From assembly GCA_900551705.1 (NCBI GenBank), contig URWY01000002.1, positions 26,574-90,573 of the forward strand: DNA of 64,000 nt. Direction: 5' to 3'. The notes under the pieces were generated by a model. The model saw only the letters and a list, made by a program, of their open reading frames with translations, searched no databases and was not told the DNA's origin. The position numbers and the translations under genes are program-made. Origin of the DNA: an uncultured Bacillota bacterium. GTDB lineage: Bacteria > Bacillota > Clostridia > Christensenellales > UBA1242. Below are positions 43,177 through 52,792 of the stretch, piece after piece; the first letter of the stretch is position 1, and every line of letters begins with the position of its first letter.

Positions 43177-45693
43177 CTACTTCTTAATCGGCTCATTAAC
43201 ATAAAATTCAAGAGTGTCACCTTCTTTAACAAGATTGCCTTCTTCAAGTCTAATTCCACATTCAAAACCTTTTGCAACTTCCGCTTTGTCGTCTTTAACA
43301 ATTTTTAAACTTTCAACAGGTGTTTCAACAACAAGTTCGCCATTTCTAAACACTCTTGCAATGCTGTTTCTTGTTGCTTTACCATCAGTGATATATGAAC
43401 CAACAACAAAACCAACGCTAGAAAGTTTGAACATCGCTCTAACTTCGGCATGGCCAATAACAACTTGTTCATATTTGATTGTTTGCATGCCGTTAATTGC
43501 TGCTGTTACATCGTCAACAACATCGTAAATGACTGAATATGACTTGATTTCAACATTTTGCGTTTTTGCAAGCATTTCTGCTTTTGGTCCAACTTTAACA
43601 TTGAAAGCAATAATAACTGCATCAGATGCCTTAGCAAGAAGAACATCGGATTCTGTTACAAATCCAGCAGCACTATGAATACAAACAACTCTAACTTCAT
43701 CATTTTCAATTGTTGTAAGTGTTTGTTTTAATGCTTCAACTGAGCCTTGGACATCGGCTTTGATAATGATATTAAGTGATTTCAACTTGCCTTCGTTGAC
43801 TTTGCTCATGAAATCGTCAAGAGAAACGCCAGATGTTGTGTTTGCTCTATCTTCTTTAATCTTATTCTTTCTTTCTTCAATAACTTGTTTTGACAATTTT
43901 TCATCAACTGCAACAACAATATCGCCCGCATTTGGAACATCTTGGAAGCCCAAAACTGAAACCGCTTCTGATGGTCCAGCAGATTTGACTTGTTTGCCGT
44001 TATCGTCAAACATTGCTCTTACTTTACCATAAGTTAAACCACAAACGATATTGTCGCCAACTTTGAGTGTTCCGTTTTGAACGAGAACTGATGCAACAGG
44101 GCCTCTGTTTTTATCAAGTTCGGCTTCAATAATAACGCCGTTTGCCATTCTATTTGGATTTGCTTTTAATTCTTGAACATCTGCAACAAGTATGATTGTT
44201 TCTAAAAGTTTGTCAATTCCCATACCTTGTTTTGCTGAAATTGGAACTAAAATTGTATCGCCGCCCCATTCTTCTGGAAGCACATTGTGTTCTGCAAGTT
44301 GTTGTTTAACTCTTTCAGGATTTGCACCTGGCTTGTCCATTTTGTTAATTGCAACAATCATTGGAACGCCTGCCGCTTTGATATGGTCAATAGCCTCTAT
44401 TGTTTGTGGCATTATACCATCATCAGCGGCGACAACAAGCACTGCAACATCTGTTACTTGTGCACCACGCGCTCTCATTGATGTGAAGGCTGCGTGTCCT
44501 GGTGTATCAATAAATGTGATTTTTCTGCCTGCGGCTGCGATTGTGTATGCACCAATTCTTTGTGTGATCCCGCCTGCTTCGCCAGAAACGACATTTGTTT
44601 TTCTAATTGCATCAAGAAGTGAAGTTTTACCATGGTCAACATGCCCCATAACTGTGACAACTGGTGGTCTAACAATCAATTCTTCATCTTTATCTTCAAC
44701 TGTTAAATCTTTTAATTGTTCTTCAAATGTTTTATCAAGTTTAAGTTCAAGTGTTACTCCCATATCAGAAAGAGCAAGTTCTGCTGTTTCAAAATCAACA
44801 ACGCTATTAATTGTTGCCATAACGCCAAGCATCATCAATTTTTTGATAATCTCAGTTGCTGGTTTTCCTGTTTTTTCAGAAAGCGTTTTAACTGTAACAG
44901 TTTCAGAATTGATAACTGCATGATCAATAACTGGTGCAACAAATGTTGGTTTTTCTTTCTTTGTTTTTATGAGTTTTCTTGAACCCATTGTTGTTTCTTC
45001 AAAGTCATCTCCATCGTTGACATAAACAACTTTATTACTTAAATTGCGTTTATTTGGAATTTGTTGTTTCTTTTCTTCCAAGTTTTGTCTGTTTGGAGAT
45101 TTATTTTTATTACCAAAAGTTCTTGTTTGCTCTGGCATAACAATAGGTTCTGCTGTGAATGACTTAAAATTATTGCCTTTACTTGCTGCGAATGAACCTT
45201 TTGGACCGTTAAATTGTCTATTTCCATAAGGCTTTTGGTCATTTCTTTGATTAAAGTTAGGCTTTTGACCTTGATTATTCCTATTTTGGTAATTTGGATT
45301 TTTATTAAAGTTACCATCTTTATTAAATGGTCTTTGTTCTCTATTGAAAGGCCTATTTTGAGAATTATCTCTCATTGGTCTGCGGTCTTGCCTATCAGTT
45401 TGCCTATCAAAAGTTTTGTTGAACTCTTGTTTTTTGTTATAAGAGATTTCTTCCTTTAAAGGAGTAATTTCTGGCTCTTTTTCAACTACTTCAACAACTT
45501 TTTCAACAACAACTTCGGCGGCTTTTTTCTTTTCTTCCAAATTTTTCTTTGCCACCGCCATATCTGTTTGAAGTTGGTCAAGTTGAACTTTTGAACTTCT
45601 AATATTTCTCAAAAGTGATTGGATAGAACCACCAACTTGAAGTTCGTGTATTGCTCTTAAATTTACAAATCCTTGATTTTTACTTTCTGCCAT
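43177..45693 (-). CDS. infB: Translation initiation factor IF-2
   Basis: An 838-residue GTPase that brings initiator tRNA to the ribosome. Residues ~70-200 are a low-complexity Asn/Gln/Arg/Lys-rich linker. The IF2-N domain (VKTLSEKTGKPATEIIKKLM) precedes the G domain with GHVDHGKTSLLDAI, FIDTPGHAAFTSMRARG and INKMDKPG. C1/C2 domains follow, ending ECGIRLEEGNLVKEGDTLEF. The start overlaps the ylxR stop by one base. Confidence 0.98.
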   Translation of the reverse strand: MAESKNQGFVNLRAIHELQVGGSIQSLLRNIRSSKVQLDQLQTDMAVAKKNLEEKKKAAEVVVEKVVEVVEKEPEITPLKEEISYNKKQEFNKTFDRQTDRQDRRPMRDNSQNRPFNREQRPFNKDGNFNKNPNYQNRNNQGQKPNFNQRNDQKPYGNRQFNGPKGSFAASKGNNFKSFTAEPIVMPEQTRTFGNKNKSPNRQNLEEKKQQIPNKRNLSNKVVYVNDGDDFEETTMGSRKLIKTKKEKPTFVAPVIDHAVINSETVTVKTLSEKTGKPATEIIKKLMMLGVMATINSVVDFETAELALSDMGVTLELKLDKTFEEQLKDLTVEDKDEELIVRPPVVTVMGHVDHGKTSLLDAIRKTNVVSGEAGGITQRIGAYTIAAAGRKITFIDTPGHAAFTSMRARGAQVTDVAVLVVAADDGIMPQTIEAIDHIKAAGVPMIVAINKMDKPGANPERVKQQLAEHNVLPEEWGGDTILVPISAKQGMGIDKLLETIILVADVQELKANPNRMANGVIIEAELDKNRGPVASVLVQNGTLKVGDNIVCGLTYGKVRAMFDDNGKQVKSAGPSEAVSVLGFQDVPNAGDIVVAVDEKLSKQVIEERKNKIKEDRANTTSGVSLDDFMSKVNEGKLKSLNIIIKADVQGSVEALKQTLTTIENDEVRVVCIHSAAGFVTESDVLLAKASDAVIIAFNVKVGPKAEMLAKTQNVEIKSYSVIYDVVDDVTAAINGMQTIKYEQVVIGHAEVRAMFKLSSVGFVVGSYITDGKATRNSIARVFRNGELVVETPVESLKIVKDDKAEVAKGFECGIRLEEGNLVKEGDTLEFYVNEPIKK

Positions 45694-45947
45694 TAAATCT
45701 CCTTTAAATTTTCCTGAATACTTTCGTATATTTTATCTTCAACTGGCATTTTAAATGCCCTGCTTAAAGCCTTTGTTTTTTTAAGTTTTGACAAGCAATC
45801 TTCACACTTGCAAACATAAGCGCCGCGGCAATTTACTTTCTGTGATTTATCTATAACAATTTGATTATTTGATTTAATAAATCTAATCATTTCCGCTCTG
45901 TCTTTCATTTGTTTGCAAACTATGCACATTCTCAAAACTTGTTTCAT
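45693..45947 (-). CDS. ylxR: YlxR/RnpM family RNA-binding protein
   Basis: An 84-residue protein of the nusA-infB intergenic family, reported in B. subtilis to bind RNase P RNA. It has LRMCIVCKQMKDRAEMIRFI and CRGAYVCKCEDCLSKLKKTK with Cys pairs, then ALSRAFKMPV. It starts one base after nusA and overlaps infB by one base. Confidence 0.95.
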   Translation of the reverse strand: MKQVLRMCIVCKQMKDRAEMIRFIKSNNQIVIDKSQKVNCRGAYVCKCEDCLSKLKKTKALSRAFKMPVEDKIYESIQENLKEI

Positions 45948-45948
45948 T

Positions 45949-47115
45949 TTACTCCTCGTCTAAATTGATTTCTTCAAGGTCGTCCATGCTGTCAAAAGAG
46001 TCAAAATCTGAAAGTGAATTATCGTCTGCAATATCTGTGATTTCATATTCAACTTCTGGGCTTATTTCTTCTTTTGCAACTTGTGATTCTGGTTTAACAT
46101 CAATTTTCCAGCCTGTAAGTCTTGCTGCAAGCCTTACATTTTGACCACTCTTACCGATTGCAAGTGAAAGTTTATCGTCTGGGACAATAACTCTTGACGC
46201 TTTCAAACTGTCATTTGTTTCAACGCTAATAATTTTTGCTGGGCTTAATGCTCTTGCGATATATTCAAGTGGATCATCTGAATATAAAACTAAATCTATC
46301 TTTTCGCCGTTAAGTTCAGAAACGATTGTGTTTATTCTAACTCCACGATTTCCCACGCAAGCGCCAACAGCATCAACATTTGGTTTATCACTAAAAACTG
46401 CAACTTTTGTTCTATTGCCAGCATCTCTTGCTATATTTTTGATGACAACTTCACCAGATGCGATTTCTGGAACTTCAAGTTCAAACAATTTTCTAACAAA
46501 TCCGATATTGCTTCTTGAAACTTGAATTTGTGGTCCATGAAGGCCATCTTTAATGCGTTTAACATAAACTTTAATTCTGTCACCTTCGTGGAATTTTTCA
46601 CCTGGAATTTGGTCTGTTTCAAGCATAACGCCTTCTGAATGAGAACCTGCAATTTGAACATAAATAACGCCGTTGTCTATTCTTTTTACAACTGTTGTTA
46701 AAAGTTCGTCTTCCTTTTCAGAAAGTTCGCTTGTTGCAATTTGTCTTTCCATTTCTTTTAATTTTTGCATAACAACTTGTTTTGCTGTTTGTGCTGCAAT
46801 TCTTCCGAAATCTTTTGGACTTTCTTCTTCAACAACATTGTCGCCAATATTGTATGATTTTTTAATTTTTCTAGCGTCTTCAAGTGAAATTTCCTTGTCT
46901 GGGTCTTCAACTTCTTCAACGATTGTTTTATAAGAATACACTTTGATTGTATTCTTTTCTGGAACTAATTTCACAAGAGCGTGTTTTGCTTCGCCGCAAG
47001 ATTTTTTATACGCTGATGTCAATGCTGCTTCCAACGCTTCAATGAAACTTTCCTTGTTTATTTTCTTTTGCATTTCTAATTCGTCAAGTGCTAAAAAGAA
47101 GTCTTTATTTATCAT
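45949..47115 (-). CDS. nusA: Transcription termination/antitermination factor NusA
   Basis: A 388-residue RNA polymerase-binding factor. The N-terminal domain (ALDELEMQKKINKESFIEAL) is followed by an S1 domain (DGVIYVQIAGSHSEGVMLET) and two KH domains (GACVGNRGVRINTIVSELNG and SLAIGKSGQNVRLAARLTGW). A short acidic tail ends LEEINLDEE, without the C-terminal repeats of enterobacterial NusA. The ATG at 47115 follows AGGAG. Confidence 0.98.
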   Translation of the reverse strand: MINKDFFLALDELEMQKKINKESFIEALEAALTSAYKKSCGEAKHALVKLVPEKNTIKVYSYKTIVEEVEDPDKEISLEDARKIKKSYNIGDNVVEEESPKDFGRIAAQTAKQVVMQKLKEMERQIATSELSEKEDELLTTVVKRIDNGVIYVQIAGSHSEGVMLETDQIPGEKFHEGDRIKVYVKRIKDGLHGPQIQVSRSNIGFVRKLFELEVPEIASGEVVIKNIARDAGNRTKVAVFSDKPNVDAVGACVGNRGVRINTIVSELNGEKIDLVLYSDDPLEYIARALSPAKIISVETNDSLKASRVIVPDDKLSLAIGKSGQNVRLAARLTGWKIDVKPESQVAKEEISPEVEYEITDIADDNSLSDFDSFDSMDDLEEINLDEE

Positions 47116-47177
47116 GTTTTTCTCCTATAATTTTGTTTTTTATATATATTTTAATTACTTTTTCAAGTAAGAAAAAT

Positions 47178-47639
47178 CTAGAAATCTAAATGAAGCGCAA
47201 CATTGCCAACCATTTTTCTTGGAAGTGATACCTCAACTTCATTTTCCTTTATCACTATATTTTCCTCGTCAAAGCCTTTTAATAAGCCAGTGAAAGATTT
47301 TTTCTTGTTGATTGGTGCATACAACTTTACATCAACAAGCCTGCCGATATTTCTTTTCAAGTCTTTATCTGTTTTGATAGGTCTATCAAGCCCACAAGAT
47401 GACACTGAAAGTATATATGGAACATCGTCTGTTGGATTAAGTTCGTCCAAAGGTTCGTCTATCAATTTGTGAACTTTTTCGCAATCGTCTATTGTTATTC
47501 CATTTGGACTGTCGATATAAAAGCACAAATTCATACCATCAACTTTTTTTGCATATTCAACTTCAACAACTTCGTAACCAAGATTTTCAATTATTGGATT
47601 GATATGTTCGCTGACCACTTCAACAATTTTTCCAGCCAT
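47178..47639 (-). CDS. rimP: Ribosome maturation factor RimP
   Basis: A 153-residue 30S assembly factor, first gene of the operon. Family features are NLGYEVVEVEYAKKVDGMNL, FYIDSPNGITIDDCEKV, and SVSSCGLDRPIKTDKDLKR, the last being the conserved SPGxxRPL-type segment. AAAGGAG precedes the ATG at 47639. A promoter and a leader hairpin lie upstream. Confidence 0.97.
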   Translation of the reverse strand: MAGKIVEVVSEHINPIIENLGYEVVEVEYAKKVDGMNLCFYIDSPNGITIDDCEKVHKLIDEPLDELNPTDDVPYILSVSSCGLDRPIKTDKDLKRNIGRLVDVKLYAPINKKKSFTGLLKGFDEENIVIKENEVEVSLPRKMVGNVALHLDF

Positions 47640-47658
47640 TAAAACTCCTTTAACTAAT

Positions 47659-47683
47659 AAGAGCGAGCCTCTCGGCTCACTCC
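47659..47683 (-). promoter_or_regulatory. Hairpin in the rimP-nusA operon leader
   Basis: Arms GAGTGAGCC and GGCTCGCTC (47682-47674 and 47669-47661) with loop GAGA form a strong 9-bp stem (one G-U and one mismatch-like step) between promoter and rimP. The downstream tract TTATTAG is only weakly U-rich. Confidence 0.5.
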
Positions 47684-47705
47684 CTAAATTTCTAGTAACA
47701 AGATT

Positions 47706-47734
47706 ATTCTATTACATACAAACCGCTATGTCAA
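47706..47734 (-). promoter_or_regulatory. Promoter of the rimP-nusA-infB-truB operon
   Basis: On the minus strand TTGACA (47734-47729), a 17-nt spacer, TAGAAT (47711-47706). Initiation is expected near 47699. Confidence 0.75.
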
Positions 47735-47759
47735 GCATTTTTTTCAAATTTTAAAATAA

Positions 47760-47785
47760 AAAAGTGAAGATTACTCTTCACTTGC
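47760..47785 (-). terminator. Terminator of rpoZ overlapping its stop codon
   Basis: Arms AAGTGAAGA and TCTTCACTT enclose a loop holding the TAA stop, followed by six T residues on the minus strand. The last sense codons form the 5' arm. Confidence 0.8.
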
Positions 47786-47968
47786 TACGATTGTGCCATT
47801 AAAAATTTCTTCTGCTGCCATAGTAATAGCTTTTTTATCGCTTTTTTCAATTTCTTCTGGAATTCTTTTTTCCAATTCTTTTGCACGCTTTGCAATTACT
47901 GTGCAAAGTTTGTATTTATTGCCATCTGTTTTTGCTGCAAGTTCGTCAATTGGCGGTTGATTCATCAT
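47771..47968 (-). CDS. rpoZ: RNA polymerase omega subunit
   Basis: A 65-residue omega, which helps assemble beta-prime. The segments PPIDELAAKTDGNKYKLCTV, AKRAKELEKRIPEEIEK and KAITMAAEEIFNGTI are typical of Bacillota RpoZ. AGGTG precedes tandem ATG codons at 47968 and 47965. In this window gmk is not its neighbour; the next gene is rlmN on the right. Confidence 0.9.
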   Translation of the reverse strand: MMNQPPIDELAAKTDGNKYKLCTVIAKRAKELEKRIPEEIEKSDKKAITMAAEEIFNGTIVASEE

Positions 47969-48025
47969 AATTATTCACCTCATTTATTAAATTCTTTGCG
48001 ATTATATCACACTTTTTTAAATTTG

Positions 48026-49066
48026 TTAACTATTTTTTAACAATTTATTTCTAAGTTGTCCGCAAGCACCTTCAATATCTGCTCCTAAACTGCGTCTAAT
48101 GCTTGCTGATGCACCATATTCTTCCAATTTATCTTTAAATGCATAAATTTGTTTTTTGTTTGTTGCTATCAAATTTTTCTCTTTAACGCTATTCAAAGGA
48201 ATTAAATTGATGTGAGTTGGATAGCCACTTACAAGTTTTGCAAGTTGTTTTGCGTGCTCAAAACTATCATTCACGCCGCTAATCATAGCGTATTCAAACA
48301 CAACTCTCCTGCCAGTTTTCTTGAAATAATATTTTGTTGCATCAATTAGCGATTTTAAATCGTAAGCATTTGCAATTTTCATAATTTGCTTTCGTGTTTC
48401 ATCATTCGGAGCATGAAGAGAAATTGTGAGAGTTATTGAAAATCCATCATCTGCAAGTTGTTTAATTTTTGGCACAAGACCGCAAGTTGAAAGTGAAATA
48501 TTCCTTTGACTTATGCCAAGTGTGTCTGGACTTGTAACTTTTTTTAAAAAGTCTGTAACATTTTCATAATTATCAAGTGGCTCGCCACTGCCCATCAACA
48601 CAATATTTGTGATTACTCTTTCTGTTGCACCGCCACTTATATCACGATTTACAGCCAAAATTTCGCCCAAAATTTCACCGCTAGACAAATTTCTAATAAG
48701 TCCGTTTAACCCAGAAGCACAAAATGCACAACCCATTCTGCAACCAACTTGAGTTGACAAACAAATTGTTCTGCCATATTTATAACTTAAAACCACACAT
48801 TCAATAATTTCATCATCTTGAAGTTTAAGAGCATATTTCAAAGTGCCGTCCTTACTTTCAAATTTTTTATAAATTGAAACAGGGTTTGCAACATAATCTT
48901 CTTTTAACTTTTCACGAAGTTGTTTTGAAATATTTGTAATTTCATCAATTTGTAATCCAGAAAAAACAGCAGAATAAATTTGACCAGCTCTATATTTGGG
49001 CTGACCTAACTTTTCCACAAGTTTGTCAAAATCTTCTTTTTGTAAATCTAACAAACATTTTTTCAA
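48026..49066 (-). CDS. rlmN: Dual-specificity 23S rRNA/tRNA adenine-C2 methyltransferase
   Basis: A radical SAM enzyme methylating A2503 of 23S rRNA and A37 of some tRNAs. The 346-residue product has the 4Fe-4S motif VGCRMGCAFCASG (C-x3-C-x2-C), MGSGEPLDNYENV, NISLSTCGLVP and a C-terminal catalytic Cys in DIEGACGQL. Its ATG overlaps the fmt stop (ATGA). Confidence 0.97.
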   Translation of the reverse strand: MKKCLLDLQKEDFDKLVEKLGQPKYRAGQIYSAVFSGLQIDEITNISKQLREKLKEDYVANPVSIYKKFESKDGTLKYALKLQDDEIIECVVLSYKYGRTICLSTQVGCRMGCAFCASGLNGLIRNLSSGEILGEILAVNRDISGGATERVITNIVLMGSGEPLDNYENVTDFLKKVTSPDTLGISQRNISLSTCGLVPKIKQLADDGFSITLTISLHAPNDETRKQIMKIANAYDLKSLIDATKYYFKKTGRRVVFEYAMISGVNDSFEHAKQLAKLVSGYPTHINLIPLNSVKEKNLIATNKKQIYAFKDKLEEYGASASIRRSLGADIEGACGQLRNKLLKNS

Positions 49067-50031
49067 TATAACATTTCTCCCACATTAAAACTTTTTCCGT
49101 TTAAGTAACTTTTGATATCCATTTTTTTACCATTTGGTGCTTGAATAACTGTTGGCATAAAAAATCCATTTTTTGCTTTAATCACAAGTCCAAAAGGTTT
49201 GCATGACGAATAAACTATTTCCCCATTTTTAAATTCATTATTTTTCAAAAATGAACATATTTTCATATATTCTTTACTATTATGCCAAGCATATTTCCCT
49301 TCAAACACTTTATATTTTTCATTATGATAATGAAAATATGCAACTGGACTTGGATTGTATGCTCTAGTAATATTAACTAATTTGTTACAACTTAAATTAA
49401 AATCTAATTTTGCATCTTCTTTCATTATTTTTGAACAAAAAGTTACTTTTTCTTCGTTCTGTTCAGTTAAAACTGCTTTACCACTGACAATTTTTTCTAT
49501 CGTTTCAAGAAGTAGTTGACTTCCTAAATTAAATAACCTTTCGGTCAATTCTCCTGCTGTTTCATTTTCGTTAATTTTCACTTTCTCAATAACATAAGTA
49601 GCACCTGCATCCATTTGTAACACCATTTTCATAATTGCAACACCAGTTTCTTTATCGCCATTTAAAATTGCTGACATAATCGGCGATGCTCCTCTATATT
49701 TTGGAAGCAAAGAAGGGTGAATATTAAGGGTTTCGTATTTTGGAATATCTATAATTTCTTGACTGATAAGTTGACCATAAGCAGCAGAAATCAAAAAATC
49801 TGGTTTAAAATTAACTAAATCTTGCACACCTTCTTTTCTAATATTATCATATTGCAAAACAAGAATGTTTTTAGAATATGCAAATTTTTTAACTTCGCAT
49901 ATTTCAATTTTATTATTTCTGCCATTTGGTTTATCAGGTTGACAAACAACAGCAACCACTTCGTGTTTGCTGTTACATAAACTTTTTAAAACTGAAATTG
50001 CTGTGTCGCTCCCCAAAAAAACAATTCTCAT
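49063..50031 (-). CDS. fmt: Methionyl-tRNA formyltransferase
   Basis: Formylates initiator Met-tRNA. The 322-residue protein has the N-terminal MRIVFLGSDTAISVLK, the formyl-THF/catalytic segment LNIHPSLLPKYRGASPIMSA, QMDAGATYVIEK, and a C-terminal OB domain beginning near FEGKYAWHN. It overlaps def upstream by one base and rlmN downstream by four, so def-fmt-rlmN is one operon. Confidence 0.97.
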   Translation of the reverse strand: MRIVFLGSDTAISVLKSLCNSKHEVVAVVCQPDKPNGRNNKIEICEVKKFAYSKNILVLQYDNIRKEGVQDLVNFKPDFLISAAYGQLISQEIIDIPKYETLNIHPSLLPKYRGASPIMSAILNGDKETGVAIMKMVLQMDAGATYVIEKVKINENETAGELTERLFNLGSQLLLETIEKIVSGKAVLTEQNEEKVTFCSKIMKEDAKLDFNLSCNKLVNITRAYNPSPVAYFHYHNEKYKVFEGKYAWHNSKEYMKICSFLKNNEFKNGEIVYSSCKPFGLVIKAKNGFFMPTVIQAPNGKKMDIKSYLNGKSFNVGEMLY

Positions 50032-50492
50032 TAATTCTTTCCTTCTTTATATCCTTTTTCAACTTTATCTATAAAAAGTATTCCGTCAAGGTGATCAATT
50101 TCATGACAAAGCACGCGCGCCAAATATTTTTCGCCAGTGATTGTAAAATCATATCCCAACCTATCTTGCGCCTTAACTGTCACTTGCATTGGGCGTTTAA
50201 CATATTCATAATTTGTTCCAACAGATAAGCAACCTTCTTTTTCAATATCACTGCCACGCTCTGAAATTATTTCTGGGTTTACAAGTTCCATAAACATATT
50301 ATTTGCTTCAATAATGATAACTCTTTTCAAAACACCAACTTGAACGGCTGCCAAACCCATGCCGTTGTTTTTATACATCGTTTCTTTCATATCATCTAAA
50401 AGTTCCCATAAATTTTCATCAAAATCATGAACAGGTTTGCTTTTTTTTCTTAAAAGGTCATCTCCAACTTTTACAATATTTCTAATAGCCAT
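50031..50492 (-). CDS. def: Peptide deformylase
   Basis: Removes the N-formyl group from new proteins. The 153-residue metalloenzyme has the three signature motifs: GMGLAAVQVG, EGCLSVG (metal Cys), and HEIDHLDGILF (metal His pair and catalytic Glu). The ATG at 50492 follows AGGAG. First gene of def-fmt-rlmN. Confidence 0.98.
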   Translation of the reverse strand: MAIRNIVKVGDDLLRKKSKPVHDFDENLWELLDDMKETMYKNNGMGLAAVQVGVLKRVIIIEANNMFMELVNPEIISERGSDIEKEGCLSVGTNYEYVKRPMQVTVKAQDRLGYDFTITGEKYLARVLCHEIDHLDGILFIDKVEKGYKEGKN

Positions 50493-50555
50493 AATATCTC
50501 CTAAGTATTTATTACTTATTTTTAATATACAATTAAATCAATAAAAAATCAATAT

Positions 50556-52751
50556 TTATGATAAATTTTGAGGGTTTATTTCAACAAAAAGTGAAATTTT
50601 TGAGTCTTTTTCGTTGTCACAAAGTGAATAAACTTGTTTTCTTATCTTTTCCCAATTTACAACACGCATCAAAACTTGAAATCTAAATTTGTTTTTAACT
50701 CTGCCAACTGGCGATTTCATTGCGTCAAGATAAACAAAATTTTCTTTTTCTTGTTCTTTAATTTCTCTAACTTTTTGAATTATATTTTTTGTTTTTTCAT
50801 AAGCAACTTCTTCGCTATCTGCACTTATTAGCAAACGAACAATCGTTGAATATGGAGGAAAGCCTGTCGCTTTTCTCAAATTAATTTCTTTATCAAAAAA
50901 TCCTTTGTAATTATATAATTTTGCAAATTTATAAACATAATGCTTTGGATTATATGTTTGCAAAATTACTTTCCCAAGTTTATCACTTCGTCCTGCTCTG
51001 CCACTTACTTGCGTGATAAGTGCAAAAGTTCTTTCCGCACTTTTATAGTGACTTTGATACAAACTTTGGTCAGCGTCAACAATTCCCACAAGAGTTACAT
51101 TTGGAATATCGTGACCTTTTGCAATCATTTGTGTGCCAACCAAAATTGATGGCTTATGATTTCTAAATTCGGACAATATTTTTTCGTGTCCATTTTTGTT
51201 TCGCGTTGTATCGTTGTCCATTCTAAAAATTGGAATATCTGGAAAATATTTTTTCAACTCCAAAACAACTTGCTCTGTTCCGATTGCCCCTTGTTTGATT
51301 GCTTTGCTGCCACATTCTGGACAAACATCTAGCACATGAAAACGCTTGCCACAATAATGACATTTTAATTTATTTTCTGCTTTGTGATAAACGAGCGAAA
51401 CATCGCAGTCCGAACATTTTGCAACATAGCCACATTCTCTGCACATCATAAACGAAGAATAACCGCGGCGATTAATAAAAATCATTGCTTGATTTTTTTC
51501 ACTCATACATTCTTCCAAATTTGCCAAAAGCGAACGAGAAAATATGCCTGTATTTCCGCATCTGATTTCTCCCAGCATATCCACAATTTGAATTTCTGGC
51601 ATATCTTTACCATTTGCCCTAACTGGCAATTCAAAAAGTTTGTATTCGCCGTCAATAACCTTGCTATAACTTTCAAGCGATGGCGTTGCACTTCCAAGCA
51701 CAAGTGGACAACCATTTTGCTTGGACCTAAATTTTGCAATTTCTATTGTGTTATATCTCGGATTGCTTTCACTCAAGTAAGAGCCGTCATGTTCTTCGTC
51801 AATTATAATAATTCCAACATTTGTTAGCGGTGCAAAAATGCAAGAACGCGCCCCAACGGCAATTTTAGCATTGCCTGAAAGCAACCTTCGCCACTCATCA
51901 AAGCGCTCACCAGCAGATAAACCGCTATGCAAAATTGCAACATTTTCACCAAATCTTTCTGTGAAATGTTGAAGCACTTGCGGAGTTAAAGAAATTTCTG
52001 GCACAAGCATAATCGCCGTTTTGTTTTCTTTTAAAATTCTTTCAATAAGGTGCATATACACTTCGGTTTTACCGCTTCCAGTTACACCATGAAGAAGATA
52101 TGTGCCCACAGAAGTTATGCCGTCAACTGCTTTTTGCTGATAATTGTTTAATGTAATTTTTGCATTTTCAATTTGTAAATTAGATTTTGGTGTCCTGTAT
52201 TTCTCTTGCGGAATTTTTTTAATAACACCCAAATTTACAAGAGTTTTTATAGCGCTGTCAGAAAAATTTTTAACCTGCTCGGCTTCAATAATTTCGTTAT
52301 TTTTCAAAAAATCAATGATTTCTTGCTGTTTTTTTGCATTTTTTTTGCAAATATATGAATTTAAATCGAAATTTTCAACTTTTTGATAAGCATTTACATA
52401 AAGTGGTTTTATTTTTTCACCACGCATTTCTGATGGAATAAAAAGCCTTAAAACATCAACTTTTTTAAGATTGTATTCTTCCACCATGAATTGCATGAGA
52501 TTTAACATCTCTGGCAAAATAACTGGATTTTCATCTAAAAACTTTATTATTTCTTTTAATTTTGAACTATCTAAATTTGAACTTTCTTTTATGTTAATTA
52601 TGTAGCCTTCAATTTTACGATTTCCAAAAGGAACTAAAACACGCCTTCCAACAAGCACGGAAAAACTTTCCAACGCAAAATTTGGAATTAAATAGTCAAA
52701 CACTTTGTCTACATTACTACTTGTTATTTCAACAATAACTTCTGCTATCAT
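50556..52751 (-). CDS. priA: Primosomal protein N' (replication restart helicase)
   Basis: A 731-residue helicase that reloads the replisome at stalled forks. The N-terminal DNA-binding domain precedes Walker A LLHGVTGSGKTEVYMHLIE and the DEEH box IIDEEHDGSY. A zinc-binding region follows with Cys pairs in CRECGYVAKCSDC and CHYCGKRFHVLDVCPECG, then motifs QVSGRAGRSDK. Its ATG at 52751 lacks a Shine-Dalgarno site and lies 6 nt from a -10 box. Confidence 0.97.
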   Translation of the reverse strand: MIAEVIVEITSSNVDKVFDYLIPNFALESFSVLVGRRVLVPFGNRKIEGYIINIKESSNLDSSKLKEIIKFLDENPVILPEMLNLMQFMVEEYNLKKVDVLRLFIPSEMRGEKIKPLYVNAYQKVENFDLNSYICKKNAKKQQEIIDFLKNNEIIEAEQVKNFSDSAIKTLVNLGVIKKIPQEKYRTPKSNLQIENAKITLNNYQQKAVDGITSVGTYLLHGVTGSGKTEVYMHLIERILKENKTAIMLVPEISLTPQVLQHFTERFGENVAILHSGLSAGERFDEWRRLLSGNAKIAVGARSCIFAPLTNVGIIIIDEEHDGSYLSESNPRYNTIEIAKFRSKQNGCPLVLGSATPSLESYSKVIDGEYKLFELPVRANGKDMPEIQIVDMLGEIRCGNTGIFSRSLLANLEECMSEKNQAMIFINRRGYSSFMMCRECGYVAKCSDCDVSLVYHKAENKLKCHYCGKRFHVLDVCPECGSKAIKQGAIGTEQVVLELKKYFPDIPIFRMDNDTTRNKNGHEKILSEFRNHKPSILVGTQMIAKGHDIPNVTLVGIVDADQSLYQSHYKSAERTFALITQVSGRAGRSDKLGKVILQTYNPKHYVYKFAKLYNYKGFFDKEINLRKATGFPPYSTIVRLLISADSEEVAYEKTKNIIQKVREIKEQEKENFVYLDAMKSPVGRVKNKFRFQVLMRVVNWEKIRKQVYSLCDNEKDSKISLFVEINPQNLS

Positions 52752-52757
52752 GCAAGT

Positions 52758-52786
52758 ATTATATCAGCAACTTTCAACAAAATCAA
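52758..52786 (-). promoter_or_regulatory. Promoter of priA, leaderless type
   Basis: Minus strand: TTGATT (52786-52781), a 17-nt spacer and TATAAT (52763-52758). The -10 box ends 6 nt before the ATG. Confidence 0.7.
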
Positions 52787-52792
52787 ACTAAA

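Noticed and set aside
44192..44923. A 243-codon plus-strand frame inside infB
   Set aside because: It lies entirely opposite the conserved GTPase domain of IF-2 and has Ser/Thr/Ile composition typical of an antisense shadow.
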